Below are positions 33,074 through 44,504 of a stretch of 64,000 bases of DNA, piece by piece. A program made the translations under genes and the position numbers. The notes below the pieces were generated by a model, which was given only the letters and a program-made list of their open reading frames with translations, searched no databases and was not told the DNA's origin. The stretch lies in NCBI GenBank assembly GCA_020747015.1, contig JAGTJM010000053.1:62001-126000 (forward strand). Reading direction: 5' to 3'. The DNA comes from Pyrenochaeta sp. MPI-SDFR-AT-0127 (taxonomy: Eukaryota > Ascomycota > Dothideomycetes > Pleosporales > Cucurbitariaceae). How positions within the stretch are numbered: the stretch's first letter is position 1; the number at the start of each line of letters is the position of its first letter.

Positions 33074-33819
33074 ATTGACTGTGGATATTCTGTGTAAAGG
33101 GAGTATGCTAATGTAGTTGATTAGTAGAGTTGATTGATGCAATTGACTGGAAGAGTTGGAAGACAAGATAATGGAGCGTCTGCATTTTGTATCAATTGGA
33201 AACGACGAACACATTGTCCGTACAGAGAGGGTTTCTATGGTGAAGGCACAAGTGAAAGATAGAATTGAGGTGAATTCGAAAGCGAAGGGAACCATGACAG
33301 GTGAAGCAGAACTGATGAAACCCAATGAACACTGATAAACCATACGGCGTAACTAGATGGGGTGTATTAATTGCATCATATTTCCTAAATAATTGAACAG
33401 ATCGGCAGTGTAGCTATTCTTGATATCATGAATTATACAGAAACGCCTGTCTTCCTAACCGACCCGTAGCAGCTTCCCTCTACGCGCCACATCAACACAG
33501 GTCTTGCGCTCTCACTTTTTCACCTCTAACACACTGTGACCGCCCTTCAATGGCTGTTCACCGCTGCATTCACTATGTTAATCAAAGCCTCATGACTTTT
33601 TCTGTTGCGTTCACTCGACCTTACAACGGGTGCCTAGCAGAATAAAAGGGCATTGTGCCTAGCCAAAACCATTGTTTGCTCACTACACGGACTCCCCACT
33701 ACCCCTCGATACTATAACCTCTCGCTCTCACCTTCCAGACTCAACTTCCAAACTCGCCTTCAACAACCCTCTACACCAGTTCGTCAACCACCCTCTGCGC
33801 GCCCTCTCACCCTTCACCG
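33074..33819. other. bidirectional promoter region of module copy 1
   Basis: 746 bp between the divergent Cys/His gene and the kinase gene. The final 150 bp are CT- and CA-rich, as expected for a 5' leader. No further gene recognised. Confidence 0.5.
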
Positions 33820-35385
33820 ATGAACAACATGGGTTCCTATGATGTTACCATACCTGCGACGGACAGTGCTATACTCGTTAGTCCGAATCCAAGTACCAAC
33901 ACCCATGATACATACCAGAGTGACGACAAGCCCATTGATTGTGTGTCTAAGGCATCGACGAGCTCAACCGCGCTATACTGTCAGGAACCGTTCGGTACAT
34001 TTGAAAAGAAGGTCACACAAGTATGTGCGATTGAATTTGGCAATTCCAAGGTCATCATCAAGCACATGGATGGGGGAAGCTATAATCGTGTCACCGCCCT
34101 CACCGTTTGCCCTCCACCAGCCAAATTGCGTCTCTCCTGGCTTTGTTCGCTTATCCCCTTCCTAAAATCGCGACAAGGCTTAGTGGAGCCAAATGAGTAC
34201 ATTCTTAGGAATCTACGGTCTCCTAAGTTTTGGAAAGAGTGGGGTATGCCGTATGACGTCCGCGTACTTGCATTTGCAAGAGCTCATCTTGGATCGATTG
34301 TTCCACAGATCATTCGTTGGAACATAGACGCAAACAATATGCTTTCTCAGCCCTATATGATCCAAGAGAGGCTCCCAGGTCAAAATCTCGACAAGATCTG
34401 GAAAACTCTCACCCTTGCCCAGAAGAAATCTGCCCTACACATCGTTGTCGACATCACCAAAAAACTACAGACCATCACCAGCAACACACCTGGCGTCCTT
34501 GTGCCCACCGATGACCCCCAATGTATCTCTAGCGATGCATCCACCCAACTCTGTACGTTCAAGGTCGGCCACCCTTCGACAATGACATGGACAAAGGAGT
34601 GGTCTACTCCTGCTACGCAGCAAACAACCCTTGAGTTCTTGCAGGAGCAAGCAGACCGCTGGCATGATTATGAGGGTCATGTTGACCCAATCATTCTCCC
34701 CTACTGGAGAGCCTTCAGGAAGCTTTCTCAGAAGCTTCAAGAAATGGGACTCCTGCGTGATGATGACATGTTCTACTTCTGTCATCTCGACTTATATCCT
34801 CGTAACCTTCTTGTGGAGATCGTCGACGAATCCACTCTGAAGCTTACTGGATTGATCGACTGGGATGCTGCGTACGCGCACTTTTGCCCCAGGTTTGTGG
34901 CATATCGCGCTCCGTTTTGGTTGTGGCAAGAAGATGGTGTGGATGAGTGGGATGAAATGCTTGCCATGACGGAACCCACAAATCCAGACCTGGCACAGCT
35001 GAAGAGGCTTTTCGAGCAGCTAGCAGATGATAGGTGGAAGCAATATGCATTCTCGCCGGAGTACGCCCTGGCACGACGCATGTTCAAGTACTTAAGAGAC
35101 GGCATGTTTTCAAATGACAGTTATGATGATGTGGAAAACATTATAGAGGAGTGGCAGAAATTGCACTTTGACGAAAAGTTGGATCTTGAATATGTCTTTC
35201 ACCACGACTGCAATAAAGATAAGGAACATGTGACGGAAATTGAGACGGATTCCGATACGTCGGGGGAGTGTGATGAAGAGATTGAAGAACAAGAGACAAA
35301 TGAGCAAGAGATTCAAGAGCAAGAGCCGAGGAGCATGGAATTGATAGCCATGAGTTCTGTAATGCTAGGGAATAGCATAACTTAG
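33820..35385 (+). CDS. APH-like kinase (phosphotransferase family), module copy 1
   Basis: A single-exon gene of 521 residues with an aminoglycoside-phosphotransferase/choline-kinase fold. The N-terminus is Ser/Thr-rich; MDGGSYNRV (about 83-91) corresponds to the nucleotide-binding loop. The catalytic loop is HLDLYPRNLL with H322 and D324. The metal-binding aspartate is D347 in LIDWDAA. A C-terminal tail of about 50 residues is very acidic and Gln-rich (EIEEQETNEQEIQEQE). All catalytic residues are present. The substrate is unknown; fungi carry many such kinases. The homolog at 44505-45860 shares the C-terminal pattern YA-S-EY-AR and the neighbouring Cys/His gene. Start could be the second ATG, at residue 4. 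Confidence 0.85.
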   Translation: MNNMGSYDVTIPATDSAILVSPNPSTNTHDTYQSDDKPIDCVSKASTSSTALYCQEPFGTFEKKVTQVCAIEFGNSKVIIKHMDGGSYNRVTALTVCPPPAKLRLSWLCSLIPFLKSRQGLVEPNEYILRNLRSPKFWKEWGMPYDVRVLAFARAHLGSIVPQIIRWNIDANNMLSQPYMIQERLPGQNLDKIWKTLTLAQKKSALHIVVDITKKLQTITSNTPGVLVPTDDPQCISSDASTQLCTFKVGHPSTMTWTKEWSTPATQQTTLEFLQEQADRWHDYEGHVDPIILPYWRAFRKLSQKLQEMGLLRDDDMFYFCHLDLYPRNLLVEIVDESTLKLTGLIDWDAAYAHFCPRFVAYRAPFWLWQEDGVDEWDEMLAMTEPTNPDLAQLKRLFEQLADDRWKQYAFSPEYALARRMFKYLRDGMFSNDSYDDVENIIEEWQKLHFDEKLDLEYVFHHDCNKDKEHVTEIETDSDTSGECDEEIEEQETNEQEIQEQEPRSMELIAMSSVMLGNSIT

Positions 35386-36591
35386 AGATGAACCCGATGG
35401 TTGACGTTGATGGATAGTTCCCTACCGTATACTCTTTAATATATGCTAGACGCCCGTGAGCGGACTGTCACCTTAAAACGTTGGCCTGTGGAACCTTCAA
35501 ACGGTAGATAACATGTGAATACAGGAATTTGAATTACTTCAAATCTGGAGACCAGGACATTTACGAATCAGACAAGGATATTTTGTCTGAGTTCAATATG
35601 GCAACTATGCCCGGTAGTCTCTAGTAGTTTCAACAACTCTAAGAAATACATACCTTTTTGCTCTGCTTTCTCTATGGACATATCTAAATCTTCCCCAGCC
35701 TACTAATTTTCAAGTTCAGCTTCAGTGAATATGACAGGATGTTGTTTCTTGTTAGTCAAAGTGGTACTGATAGTCGGCGGTAGGTCTTATCTTTCCATCG
35801 CTCTTTTCTCATTTAATATTAGTCAGGTTTGCTTTTCAAACTCCTCATTGAGTACAATTGTTCTGTCTTCATTAATTTTTGATTATTTCTGAGTCCTTTG
35901 ATGGCTTTTAGTACCCCGCCAGGCAATGATATATGAGAAAAATTACAGGATTATGCAAGAGATCTGTCGGCCAGGCGGCGGGTTACGACTTCCGAGTTCA
36001 AGCAACGGCCATAAGGAGCACTTGCGGCGGATAGATAATATTATGGCCAAATAAGGCGCTGTGTCTGCACGCATACAAGATTCAATGGCCAGTATCTAGA
36101 AGCTAACGTTGATTTGTGCGATGGCTGAACTGGTTCACACGCCGAGAGAAATTTAGCACATCCACTGGAGCTATCCTCCCACCATTCGGAAGTAAATCAG
36201 CGAAATTGGAAAATATGTTCGGATGGGCAATGTACGGAAGACAACACCCAACACAGGGCTCCTCTTGTTCTTTTTGACTCAGCATTGCATTGAATTATTC
36301 TTTTTGCCACGAACGGTCAGTTCCAAGTCTACTTGTGCATCGCAATGTGCTGCATAATATTTTAGGCAAGTAGATTTTGGCTTGCTCTACCATATGTGCC
36401 ATAATCATAGCTCGCTAGTAACAAGCAACCTAGGCGCTAATATCACCTCTCGCAATGCCACATACTGCCCGTGTAACCGAACTTTCTACAATGACCTCTG
36501 TGCGGGCCAAAGACATATTTGCCTTTAGCAAAGCCTCCACATCTGTTTGTTTCATTCTTAAGCTTACAAAACACGACCTATATAATTCCAG
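35386..36591. other. intergenic, 1.2 kb
   Basis: Convergent region between the kinase and the DUF3176 gene. AT-rich, nothing recognised. Confidence 0.5.
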
Positions 36592-38367
36592 TCACTCGAG
36601 TTTTGCCCTTGTGGTTTTTGCAGCATCTTCCATCTCATCCAAGTTCTTCATTTCCGATCGTAAAATAGCCTCGGAGCCTCCTTCTGTGACTACGTGGTGA
36701 TATAGTATCGCGGTCGCAGACGACTTCCAAGGGATGCAATGATGTAGCCGTGTGTTGAGCCAAGTGGCTAAGAGGAGTAATGCGGCTATGAGCGTGACAC
36801 AAATAGGTAATGTAAGCCAAGCCCATCGAATGCGTACAGATACTTCCGAGATTATGGTGTAGCCCGCTCCGCTCTCGTCGCCGCGCGATCGCAGCTGCTC
36901 CGTCATGCTCAACGCCATATTGTCAAACGTCTGGGAAATATTAGGGCTCACTAGTGCCATTACGACCCCAGAAGGAGGTGTTGTTGTAGTTTGTCCTGTC
37001 GACATTTTGCCACTGAAACGCGGGGATTCGAAAAGGTTGATCAGCGCTTGTATATCTGCTTCCTCGACTTGGAACACGGAGACACCCGTCTGATTATATA
37101 GAACGTGAGAGTCGTGGGGCCGATTGCCAGTGCTTGTGCCAGGGTCCAGCTTCAAGTGCGAGACCCTCATGTCGAGCTGATTCCCGAACGCGGACGCTGA
37201 GGTATAGTTGTAAGCGGAGAATCCTATTGCACATTCTACCACCTCTAGTTCACCGAAGTATTTGGATATCAAGTCATATTCATCGTTGGGGCCTATTGCG
37301 GGTGCATTCGGAAATCTGCGTGCGACTACGACGTGAACGAAATCAGCTGGGAAGGGAATGTTATAAGAACCATATCCCGCCCGAAAACCAGTAGCGACTA
37401 TGTTAATTTGCGTACGGTATAGAGGATCAAAATCCATCCCTAAATTTATCTTCCCTGGAGTGGTCATGTTGTAGGTGCCACTATTATAAGAGGCGGTCAT
37501 ATTCACGTTAGAAATGCTTGCCAACGTGGGTGCGGTAACGTCCTCGCAACGGCTGGCGAACCCAAGCGAAATATAGGGATCTTTCCAGATACATCTTGAG
37601 CTGCACATAAACTGAGGATCCGAAGTCATGTTGTATATACCGCGAAACATGGCGCCCTCCATGGCGACGTCGACAGATTTGGCTGTGGATTGTCAGCTGA
37701 GGGTCGGTGGGGAAAGATATTACCATGGAGCTTGAGACTCACCTTCGATATCAACAGGGATTGGTGACAACCATTTTGCGCCACCAGTGTAGTTGAGGCT
37801 TAGGCGAAAGGTTGCCTTGCCATCCACCACTTCAAGCTCACGAGTGTCGAGCCTGACAACCTGTTGTGCAAAAGTGTCGACACCCAGCGCCAAGATCGTC
37901 ACGATCGCGCCTATGCTTGCTAATCCTGAGTGCCACCGAACTTGTAATAGCAGCATCAGTGAGCCAAGTGGGCCTCGAGCGGCGTTTTCGAAAAGGTCGA
38001 ATTCTTGCAGCTTTCTTGCAGACGTTCTGAACCGAATCCACTTTAACTGGGCGATGCAAGCTCCGATAACCAGCAAAGATAACGACTTTGCGGCTGTGAT
38101 AAAGATGGCTATCGTTGCATTGAGACTTATCGAGATGGTCCATCGACCCAGACTCTTGGATTGCATCCTAGCGAGGATGATTATTACTGCCATCATGCAA
38201 GCAGCGCTTGCGATCGTCGCTATGACCTCCCAGAACCAGAAGAGCGTTAAGAGCCTCCATTTGCGTGGTCGCGTCAAATTGCGTTTGGGAAGTTCGTCGT
38301 TCGTAATCTCATTCTCGACTGCGTGGTAGCGGGACAACATGTATGTTGGGACTTTAGCATCTGGCAT
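36592..38367 (-). CDS. DUF3176 family membrane protein
   Basis: Two exons (38367-37743, 37682-36592) join to 571 residues across a 60-nt intron (GTGAGT donor, CACAG acceptor). Three hydrophobic segments in the N-terminal third (FWFWEVIATIASAACMMAVI, ISLNATIAIFITAAKSLSLL, GLASIGAIVTILALGVDTFA) enclose the family signature ARGPLGSLMLL. A large, probably extracellular domain with many N-glycosylation sites follows, and a last membrane helix lies near the C-terminus (LPICVTLIAALLLLATWL). The family is fungal-specific and of unknown function. No catalytic motif is visible. Upstream exons cannot be excluded, but the frame from this ATG is complete. Confidence 0.82.
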
Positions 38368-40007
38368 CGCGAAGCGAAGCGAGCGGAGAGTAAATGGATC
38401 TTCGAAATTTGCACCATCTGCGACGGGCCGCCATACTTCTTATTAATCTCAGACACCGCCGAAAGAGGAGCAGTCGGGCCTCACGTACCCACTCCTGCAC
38501 ACGTATTGTATTGAATTACGCCCGGTTCCAGGAACCCAAGCATATATCCAATTGCAACATCTAGGTGTGTGGCGCAAGTACTTGGTAGTGCATAAGTTTT
38601 GGGGGCCGTGCGGCTAAACTGCTGGTATGAGTAGAGGACGAGAAGAGAAGAAAATTGCAGGATAAGCTCGGAGGATAGACACTAAACCAGATTTTACCTA
38701 GGACTACCCCCACAAACATGTGACTATTTGATTACAATGTGATTTCATCTCAATCATCTGCCCGTAATTAGATGCGTCCGAAATGTTCGGCTTGCTGTTC
38801 GCGATTGCTTCGATTGAGGCGCCATTTATCCCAAATGAGGTTAGATTGAGGGCCTTCAGGGCTTCCAGCCCTGTCTCCATTGCCACAACTGCTTTAGATG
38901 ACATGCCTCCGAAAAAATCCAAAGACATCGCCTTTGGGTGCTTCAAGGCTAGTGAACTTTGGGGTGGCATTGTGGATAACACATTCGTCGAAGTCTACAT
39001 CTTGATACTTGGAGGGGCTGCGACCTTTGCCTAAGGTATCCTTCATTTGGTGGGCTGTCTGGGGTGACTTGGCGAGCTGCTTTTGAGGTCCAGCCGACTA
39101 TTTCACGGCCAACGAAACTCAAAATTAGATAAAAGGTTCAACATTGTGATTGCGAATAAGACCGGCATTCGACGACTGGTCAGGCGGAAATCCAAGCCAG
39201 CCGATAAACATTCGCTCACTAGCCAATCTGAAAGACGAGCATAACTCCAAGTCCATCTGCACTTGGCTAAAACAATAATGGAACTCCTGGTCTAGTACTC
39301 TGCGAAAACTCAGGTCGAGCTTATCTTCTGTACAAAAGATTGTGGAGATGTCATAGAACCTCACATCTGGATTTTCCACAGCAATTGCAAGTGATAACAA
39401 TAGCGATAGTACTAACCCTATGCCATCTAATCAAGAAGCAGTAGCGGTATACGGTTCATCCTGATCTACTGCCTCAAGCAAACTAGGGTTCTACTCGAGA
39501 GAGGATCTGAAAACACTGCCCTCGAGAGACAGTACTGGCAAGGCAATGAACAGTAAGTCATCAACTGCATTGCGAACGCCGCCCTAGTAGACGATCTCCT
39601 TTCGGAGCTGCAGATCGTAAAATTTAGAAAAGCCGACACAGGCACTGCAGCTTGTCATCACAGAAGTCCAAAAGGTGGCTTGTGGAGACAACAATGAATC
39701 TGAAAGCATCAGCGCGATGCCAATCGAGCGACTACAAAGTGCTAGCTTGGGCTCACTGTTAAATTACCGCCAAAGAGCAGGTAGATTTTTAAGTCACAGC
39801 GCAAGCCAAACATTAGGAACACATGTTCCAATAGGCGTGATAGTCGTCAAGGTGGAACAAATCATATTTATTTGTGATACGCTCTGAACTTGATCAAGCA
39901 CATGATTTTCAAGAACCATCAACAACAACAAATTTACCATGAGTTATTCTCTCAATGAATCTTGCGCGACAAAGCTAAAGCAAGTATCAGCGCCATAGAA
40001 TGGTCGG
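38368..40007. other. gene-poor stretch with weak coding-like fragments
   Basis: Open frames at 38704-38982 and 39125-39400 (minus) and 39675-39887 (plus) have protein-like composition but no clear start, partner exon or family. They may be remains of a decayed gene. No intact gene could be built here. Confidence 0.35.
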
Positions 40008-40936
40008 TCACATCCCGCTGCCATACGAGTACACTGCGCTTGGGCCCGCCGAGGACGCCCTTGATTTCTTTCCGTCATTCCTCTCAAAAGTCAGTGCAGC
40101 CGGTTTGAGCTGCTCCTCTAGCAATGGCGAAACAGACCGTGCAGCTAGACGCGGCGACAATGAACGGGCTCTCGAACGCCCGGTCCTTGTATTTTCATCC
40201 ACGTTGTTGTATGTTTCATAGTTGCCATCGCCGGCACCAGCCCCGTCGTACGGCTCGGGAATGAGTCGCGAACTGCTTTTGGCATCGAATGGCTGCAAAA
40301 AGAGAGGTTGAGAAGATTTATTGTAACCGCGGCCAATGCCGTCAACTTCGTCGATATGAGCTCGCGTGTACCTAATATGAGGGAGTTTTGGATGCAGCTT
40401 TTGGACGTCGAATACTATTGACAGAGACGAAACACTTTACAAGTAAGCTTTTGCTAAGGGCGAATCGGTGCTCATAGAGATACACTTACCAACCAATAAT
40501 AGCACAGGCAAAGAGCGTTTTGTAGAGCCTACAGATGAGGACGCCTTCCGCATTGGTCCACGTGCTCTTTGAGCATGATCGTCCAATAGCGGAGTGAGTA
40601 CGGATTGTGACAAGAATGAAGGCCACAACCCAGAGCAGCCCGATGAAAATGTTCAGCAGCGTGTTATATAGTGGTCGCACCTTCTTTAGGCAAATGAGTA
40701 ACCCACTGACGGGAAGCGCAACCATGGTCAGGATCGCGGTCCCTTGGAGCTATTGCAGTTAGTTCTGAAAGTCAAACGAGAGCTAACATGTGAGTACTCA
40801 CAAAGAAGAATGCCCATGGAACGCGGAAAGCCTGATTTCTAAGTCGATGGGTAAACGAAAACACAATCGCGGAGATTGTTATGGCCGAGACAAGCAGCAA
40901 GAGCCGTGCTACTACAAGGATTGAACTGAACCTCAT
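40008..40936 (-). CDS. MARVEL-like four-helix membrane protein
   Basis: Three exons (40936-40802, 40749-40490, 40434-40008) join to 273 residues. The introns are 52 and 55 nt with GTGAGT and GTAAGT donors. There are four hydrophobic segments: SSILVVARLLLLVSAITISA, TAILTMVALPVSGLLI, LLNIFIGLLWVVAFILVTI and LYKTLFACAIIGCVSS. A hydrophilic, Ser/Arg-rich cytosolic tail of about 110 residues follows. This layout is that of fungal MARVEL-domain proteins, which sit in plasma-membrane or vesicle membranes. The last acceptor (TTGTAAAG at about 40435) is unusual but is the only one keeping the frame open. Without splicing the gene breaks into short ORFs. Confidence 0.7.
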
Positions 40937-41982
40937 TTTGTTACGTTGCACTCAAGGCCTGATTGTATGATGGTATTTGAAGAGAAGCTTGAATGCTATC
41001 GTTCTTCAGGCAAGGTGATATTCCAGCTGAGACGATAAACCTCGGACTTAGAAGGTGCAGTGGAAGAAGCAAGGCGTCTTGTAGCATCTTCCATGAGCCC
41101 AGATATCCTGGCGATTCTTGGTGAGCTTAACCTGAATGCGGAACCAGTATTAGCCACACAGCGTAGTCTAAATCCAGCTGAGACCCAGATAGACGCTGAT
41201 TCGCCAGAGGCACTTACCTTTGAGCGAAATCTTCGAACTAGTTTGTTGGGCTTCAAGGGAGGCTAACCACGACCACTCAGCTCTAAATGGCGTGACAAAC
41301 ATGTTCTTTTTAAGATAAATGCTTAGTGATTACCGGCTGGAGGTCATGCCGGGCTCATGTTAGGTAGTAGCATCGTCCCATGACTGGGAGTGCCAAGTCG
41401 AGCTGAGATTTGCCAAGGAACCGCTTCGCCTAGACATCAGCTTTGCTCGGCTCTAGAACTTTAAGCTTTAGCTTCAGCTCATTGCAAAGCTTCGATGGAG
41501 GTCTTGTAAGGTGAAGTTGGGCTCAGTGGTGGTCGACCTTGGATCATCCTCTTCTTCGTACTACCTGATGTATGGCAGCACATGACAGGACATTTCGTCA
41601 TCTGAATGTAGTCTAAGATTTATACCTCAGCTTTCCTTAGCTCTTGGAATTTGGGTAACAATCTCCTTATCAATCACTTGTCTACTCCAATGGGACACCA
41701 GTCTAAGCGAGACAGCGGGAACTGATGTCTCAACTACCGGAGGAATAGCCTTACGTTTTCGGTACATACTCACAACTTCTGCTACGCCCGATCTCTGGGC
41801 GGCGTGTAACAGCAAATCAGGTTAGGTCTAGACCTATCGACAATTCTTCTTTTACCCCACCCTCATGCCCATAAGCTGAAGCCCAGCTAGAATTGCCCAT
41901 ACTTTTATGGCAGCTCCTTGCTGGCTTCGTTATCGCATCTGCAGCTTGAACGTCTTAGTATTACAGACTGTCGCTGGTCAAG
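40937..41982. other. intergenic, 1 kb
   Basis: Contains a coding-like frame of about 75 codons ending at 41266 (plus; LAILGELNLNAEPVLATQRS) without an ATG or partner exon. It may be a relic. Otherwise promoter regions of the two flanking divergent genes. Confidence 0.4.
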
Positions 41983-43863
41983 ATGCATTTTTTGTTCCCG
42001 CTTCTCCTTCTTGCGGTAGTTCGACCTGCACACTGTCAATCGTTAGAGCAGATATGCAGTCAAATCAAGGGTATCTATGACTGCAAAGCTACCCTTGACA
42101 TTCCATCTGGATTCACACCCAAGAACTGCAAGTACAGGTCCTTCAAAGTACGACACCATCACGGCGAGATCGCGGTTGAAGCTTACCGTCAATAGCCAAA
42201 TTCATGCAAGACAAAGTACAAATACAAGTACCCGTGCCCTACATGGCGGCAACCAGGAAGGCGCTGTGATGGTTGGACCTGCGTACCAGGTGAGAGTGTT
42301 GTAACTTCTCAAAGACTGCAGCTAATGATTTTGCTAGGAACTGATGAGACTACTATCGAAGTTCCATGTGAATTGGAGATTAAATACCAGCGTATCGATA
42401 TTTGCCAAGCCGTAAGGAATGGACTCGGTCATCTCGGTTCTGAAGTCATGACCAAAACCGAAGCGATGTGTGCATGTGGTCCTGAAGCGATCAAGTTGGT
42501 TTCAGATGGGCTATTTGACGCAGTCAATAGGGGAGCCGACATTTCTGCAGGTGTCCTCGAGTTTGTGGGGTCGCTGATCAAAGTTCAGAAGGTATGTCTC
42601 AAAGATTCAGAAAATGCGGCGACACTTACGCTTCTCAAGTGCTTCATCGATCGTGGATTCAACGTCCAAGAGACGAAGGAAGAACTCCGGTCCACAGGTG
42701 CTCTGTCAAAAGCTGATGGCTGGATTGTATTCGAGGCCGCAGAGGTGTGTATCAGTCCTTCAAACTCTTGAACGCGCCACTGATGTAAGAAGATCGACCT
42801 TTCGACGTATGGTGAACTTGTTGCGGCAGTTGCACCTTGCATTGTGGGCAGCTGCAACCCGCTATCCTTCTTTACCAATTACTTGACACGCACGCAAGAG
42901 GTCATGGGTGACCAAGTGGAAAAGATCTTGACCAACTGGTCCACCATTTTCAGCACAATTTTATCTTCTGCTCGAGGAATCGAGTACGCTATCAAGGACT
43001 TGGGTCAACACTTGCTCGGTTTGCCGGATAAGATTGAAGAAATTCGCCAAAGGGTTTGTGACAAGGATGCATGTCTTGGCCCTGCCATTGCTTCTTTCCT
43101 GCAGAAGAGTACGCTGTACCCATCAAGGCTCTAGCTGATACTAACAATGATAGTTTCTGATGCAATTGCTACCACGAAAGCCGTTGAAGAGGTGGAAGGC
43201 GCCATCTCCGACGTTACAGAGGACATACCCAAGATGATTGAATCGGTAAATACAGTTATCGAAGCAGCAAAGATTACCCCAGACCTTGAGTATCTACTCC
43301 AGATCGCGAGAAACTTCAGCCAAATCGAAGACATACTTGAGGCGGTACAAGTCGCTCAGAAGCTTCCGAAGCTTGGGGAAGAGTTACAGAAGGACGTTTC
43401 GACAATTATCGAGTTCGTCACAACATTTGGAGCACGGGCAAACCACACTGTTACCCTATTTCAAGATCTTCTCAGCTCGTCCTGGGAAAGTGTTCCACTC
43501 GAATTTACTACAGATTCTTCCGGGACCGTCCGCGCCGGAATGGTAGAGATCCAGAATCTGATCAGCGAGGAGATCAACGAGCCCTTGCAGAACGTGACCA
43601 ACGCATTCCAGACGATGGAAAACGCCTTGTCAGAGCTTCCGTTTCGCAACGGACATTTCTCCTCCAAAGCGGGAGTTGCCAGTTACAGTCGTTGGAATAA
43701 TTTTAACCTCGATATGCCTTGTAGCACGACGGGGTATCAGGAATTCTCATTTGCAGGTTTACAAAAGAAGATTCCATATCCGAAGTTTTATGCATGCAAC
43801 TACAACGGAAAGATCACATGGCCCAATCACCACATTCCATATATCAAATTTCGTGTTGCCTGA
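41983..43863 (+). CDS. secreted orphan protein, 563 residues
   Basis: Five exons (41983-42147, 42196-42289, 42338-42744, 42793-43108, 43154-43863) join in frame to 563 residues. All introns are only 45-48 nt. A signal peptide (MHFLFPLLLLAVVRPAHC) is followed by a cysteine-rich N-terminal region (CSQIKGIYDC, then CKTKYKYKYPCP and CDGWTC). A long, mainly helical body with scattered cysteines comes next (ICQAVRNGLGHLGSEVMTK; CDKDACLGPAIASFLQK). An extended amphipathic-helix region lies at about 330-480, and the C-terminus is Tyr/Pro/Cys-containing. Potential N-glycosylation sites occur (NWS, NHT, NVT). No known domain was recognised, so no function is claimed. The acceptor of exon 4 could be 3 nt earlier, adding one Lys. 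It lies between the two kinase/Cys-His modules. Confidence 0.7.
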
Positions 43864-44504
43864 TAGAGGTTTTGGTCTCTTTCCCTTCACTGCTTTACCG
43901 TCGTGATCCTTGTGTATTTCAAAGCGATGTTATGCGAAAGGTCTGAGACTGTTGATTTTCTCCTCGGTATGGGACGGAAGAATGTTAGAGGTACTATGAC
44001 AAGGCTGGTAGACATTTTATACTATGGAGATGGTTTATTTGGTATGCTCTCTTATAACACATCAATTCTCCTGCACTTGTTTGCGTAGCTAGTTCCCTAG
44101 TTCTATTCCAGACACACCCACCGTATATTCTCAAACTTGAATCTGGTAGCTCATAGTATGGCAGCCCTCATCTTATCGCCACAAAACTCAAAACACTTCC
44201 TGCTCATCACTTCAGCCGCATACTGGATAATAGTACTGAATTGAGTGAGATGGTCCGTAATACTTCTTAATGTAGGGACAAAGTTGATGACGGTCTAGGG
44301 ACTGAGAACTGAGGGGCGTTAATATACTTTGGGTCACCAACTTCCTCGTCTAACTTAGTTCGGCTAGGGTGAATTGAAGTTCAAGTTTTCGATTTAATAG
44401 ATTAAACTATCTTTAACGCGGTGTTATATAATAGATAATTAGGTATGTAATCTTTAGCTACTTAGCTACGAAAGTCGTAGCCTATATCTTAAACCTGGGC
44501 CACG
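43864..44504. other. intergenic, AT-rich
   Basis: The stretch 44340-44480 is rich in TA dinucleotides and short self-complementary words, like DNA hit by repeat-induced point mutation. No gene recognised. Confidence 0.45.
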
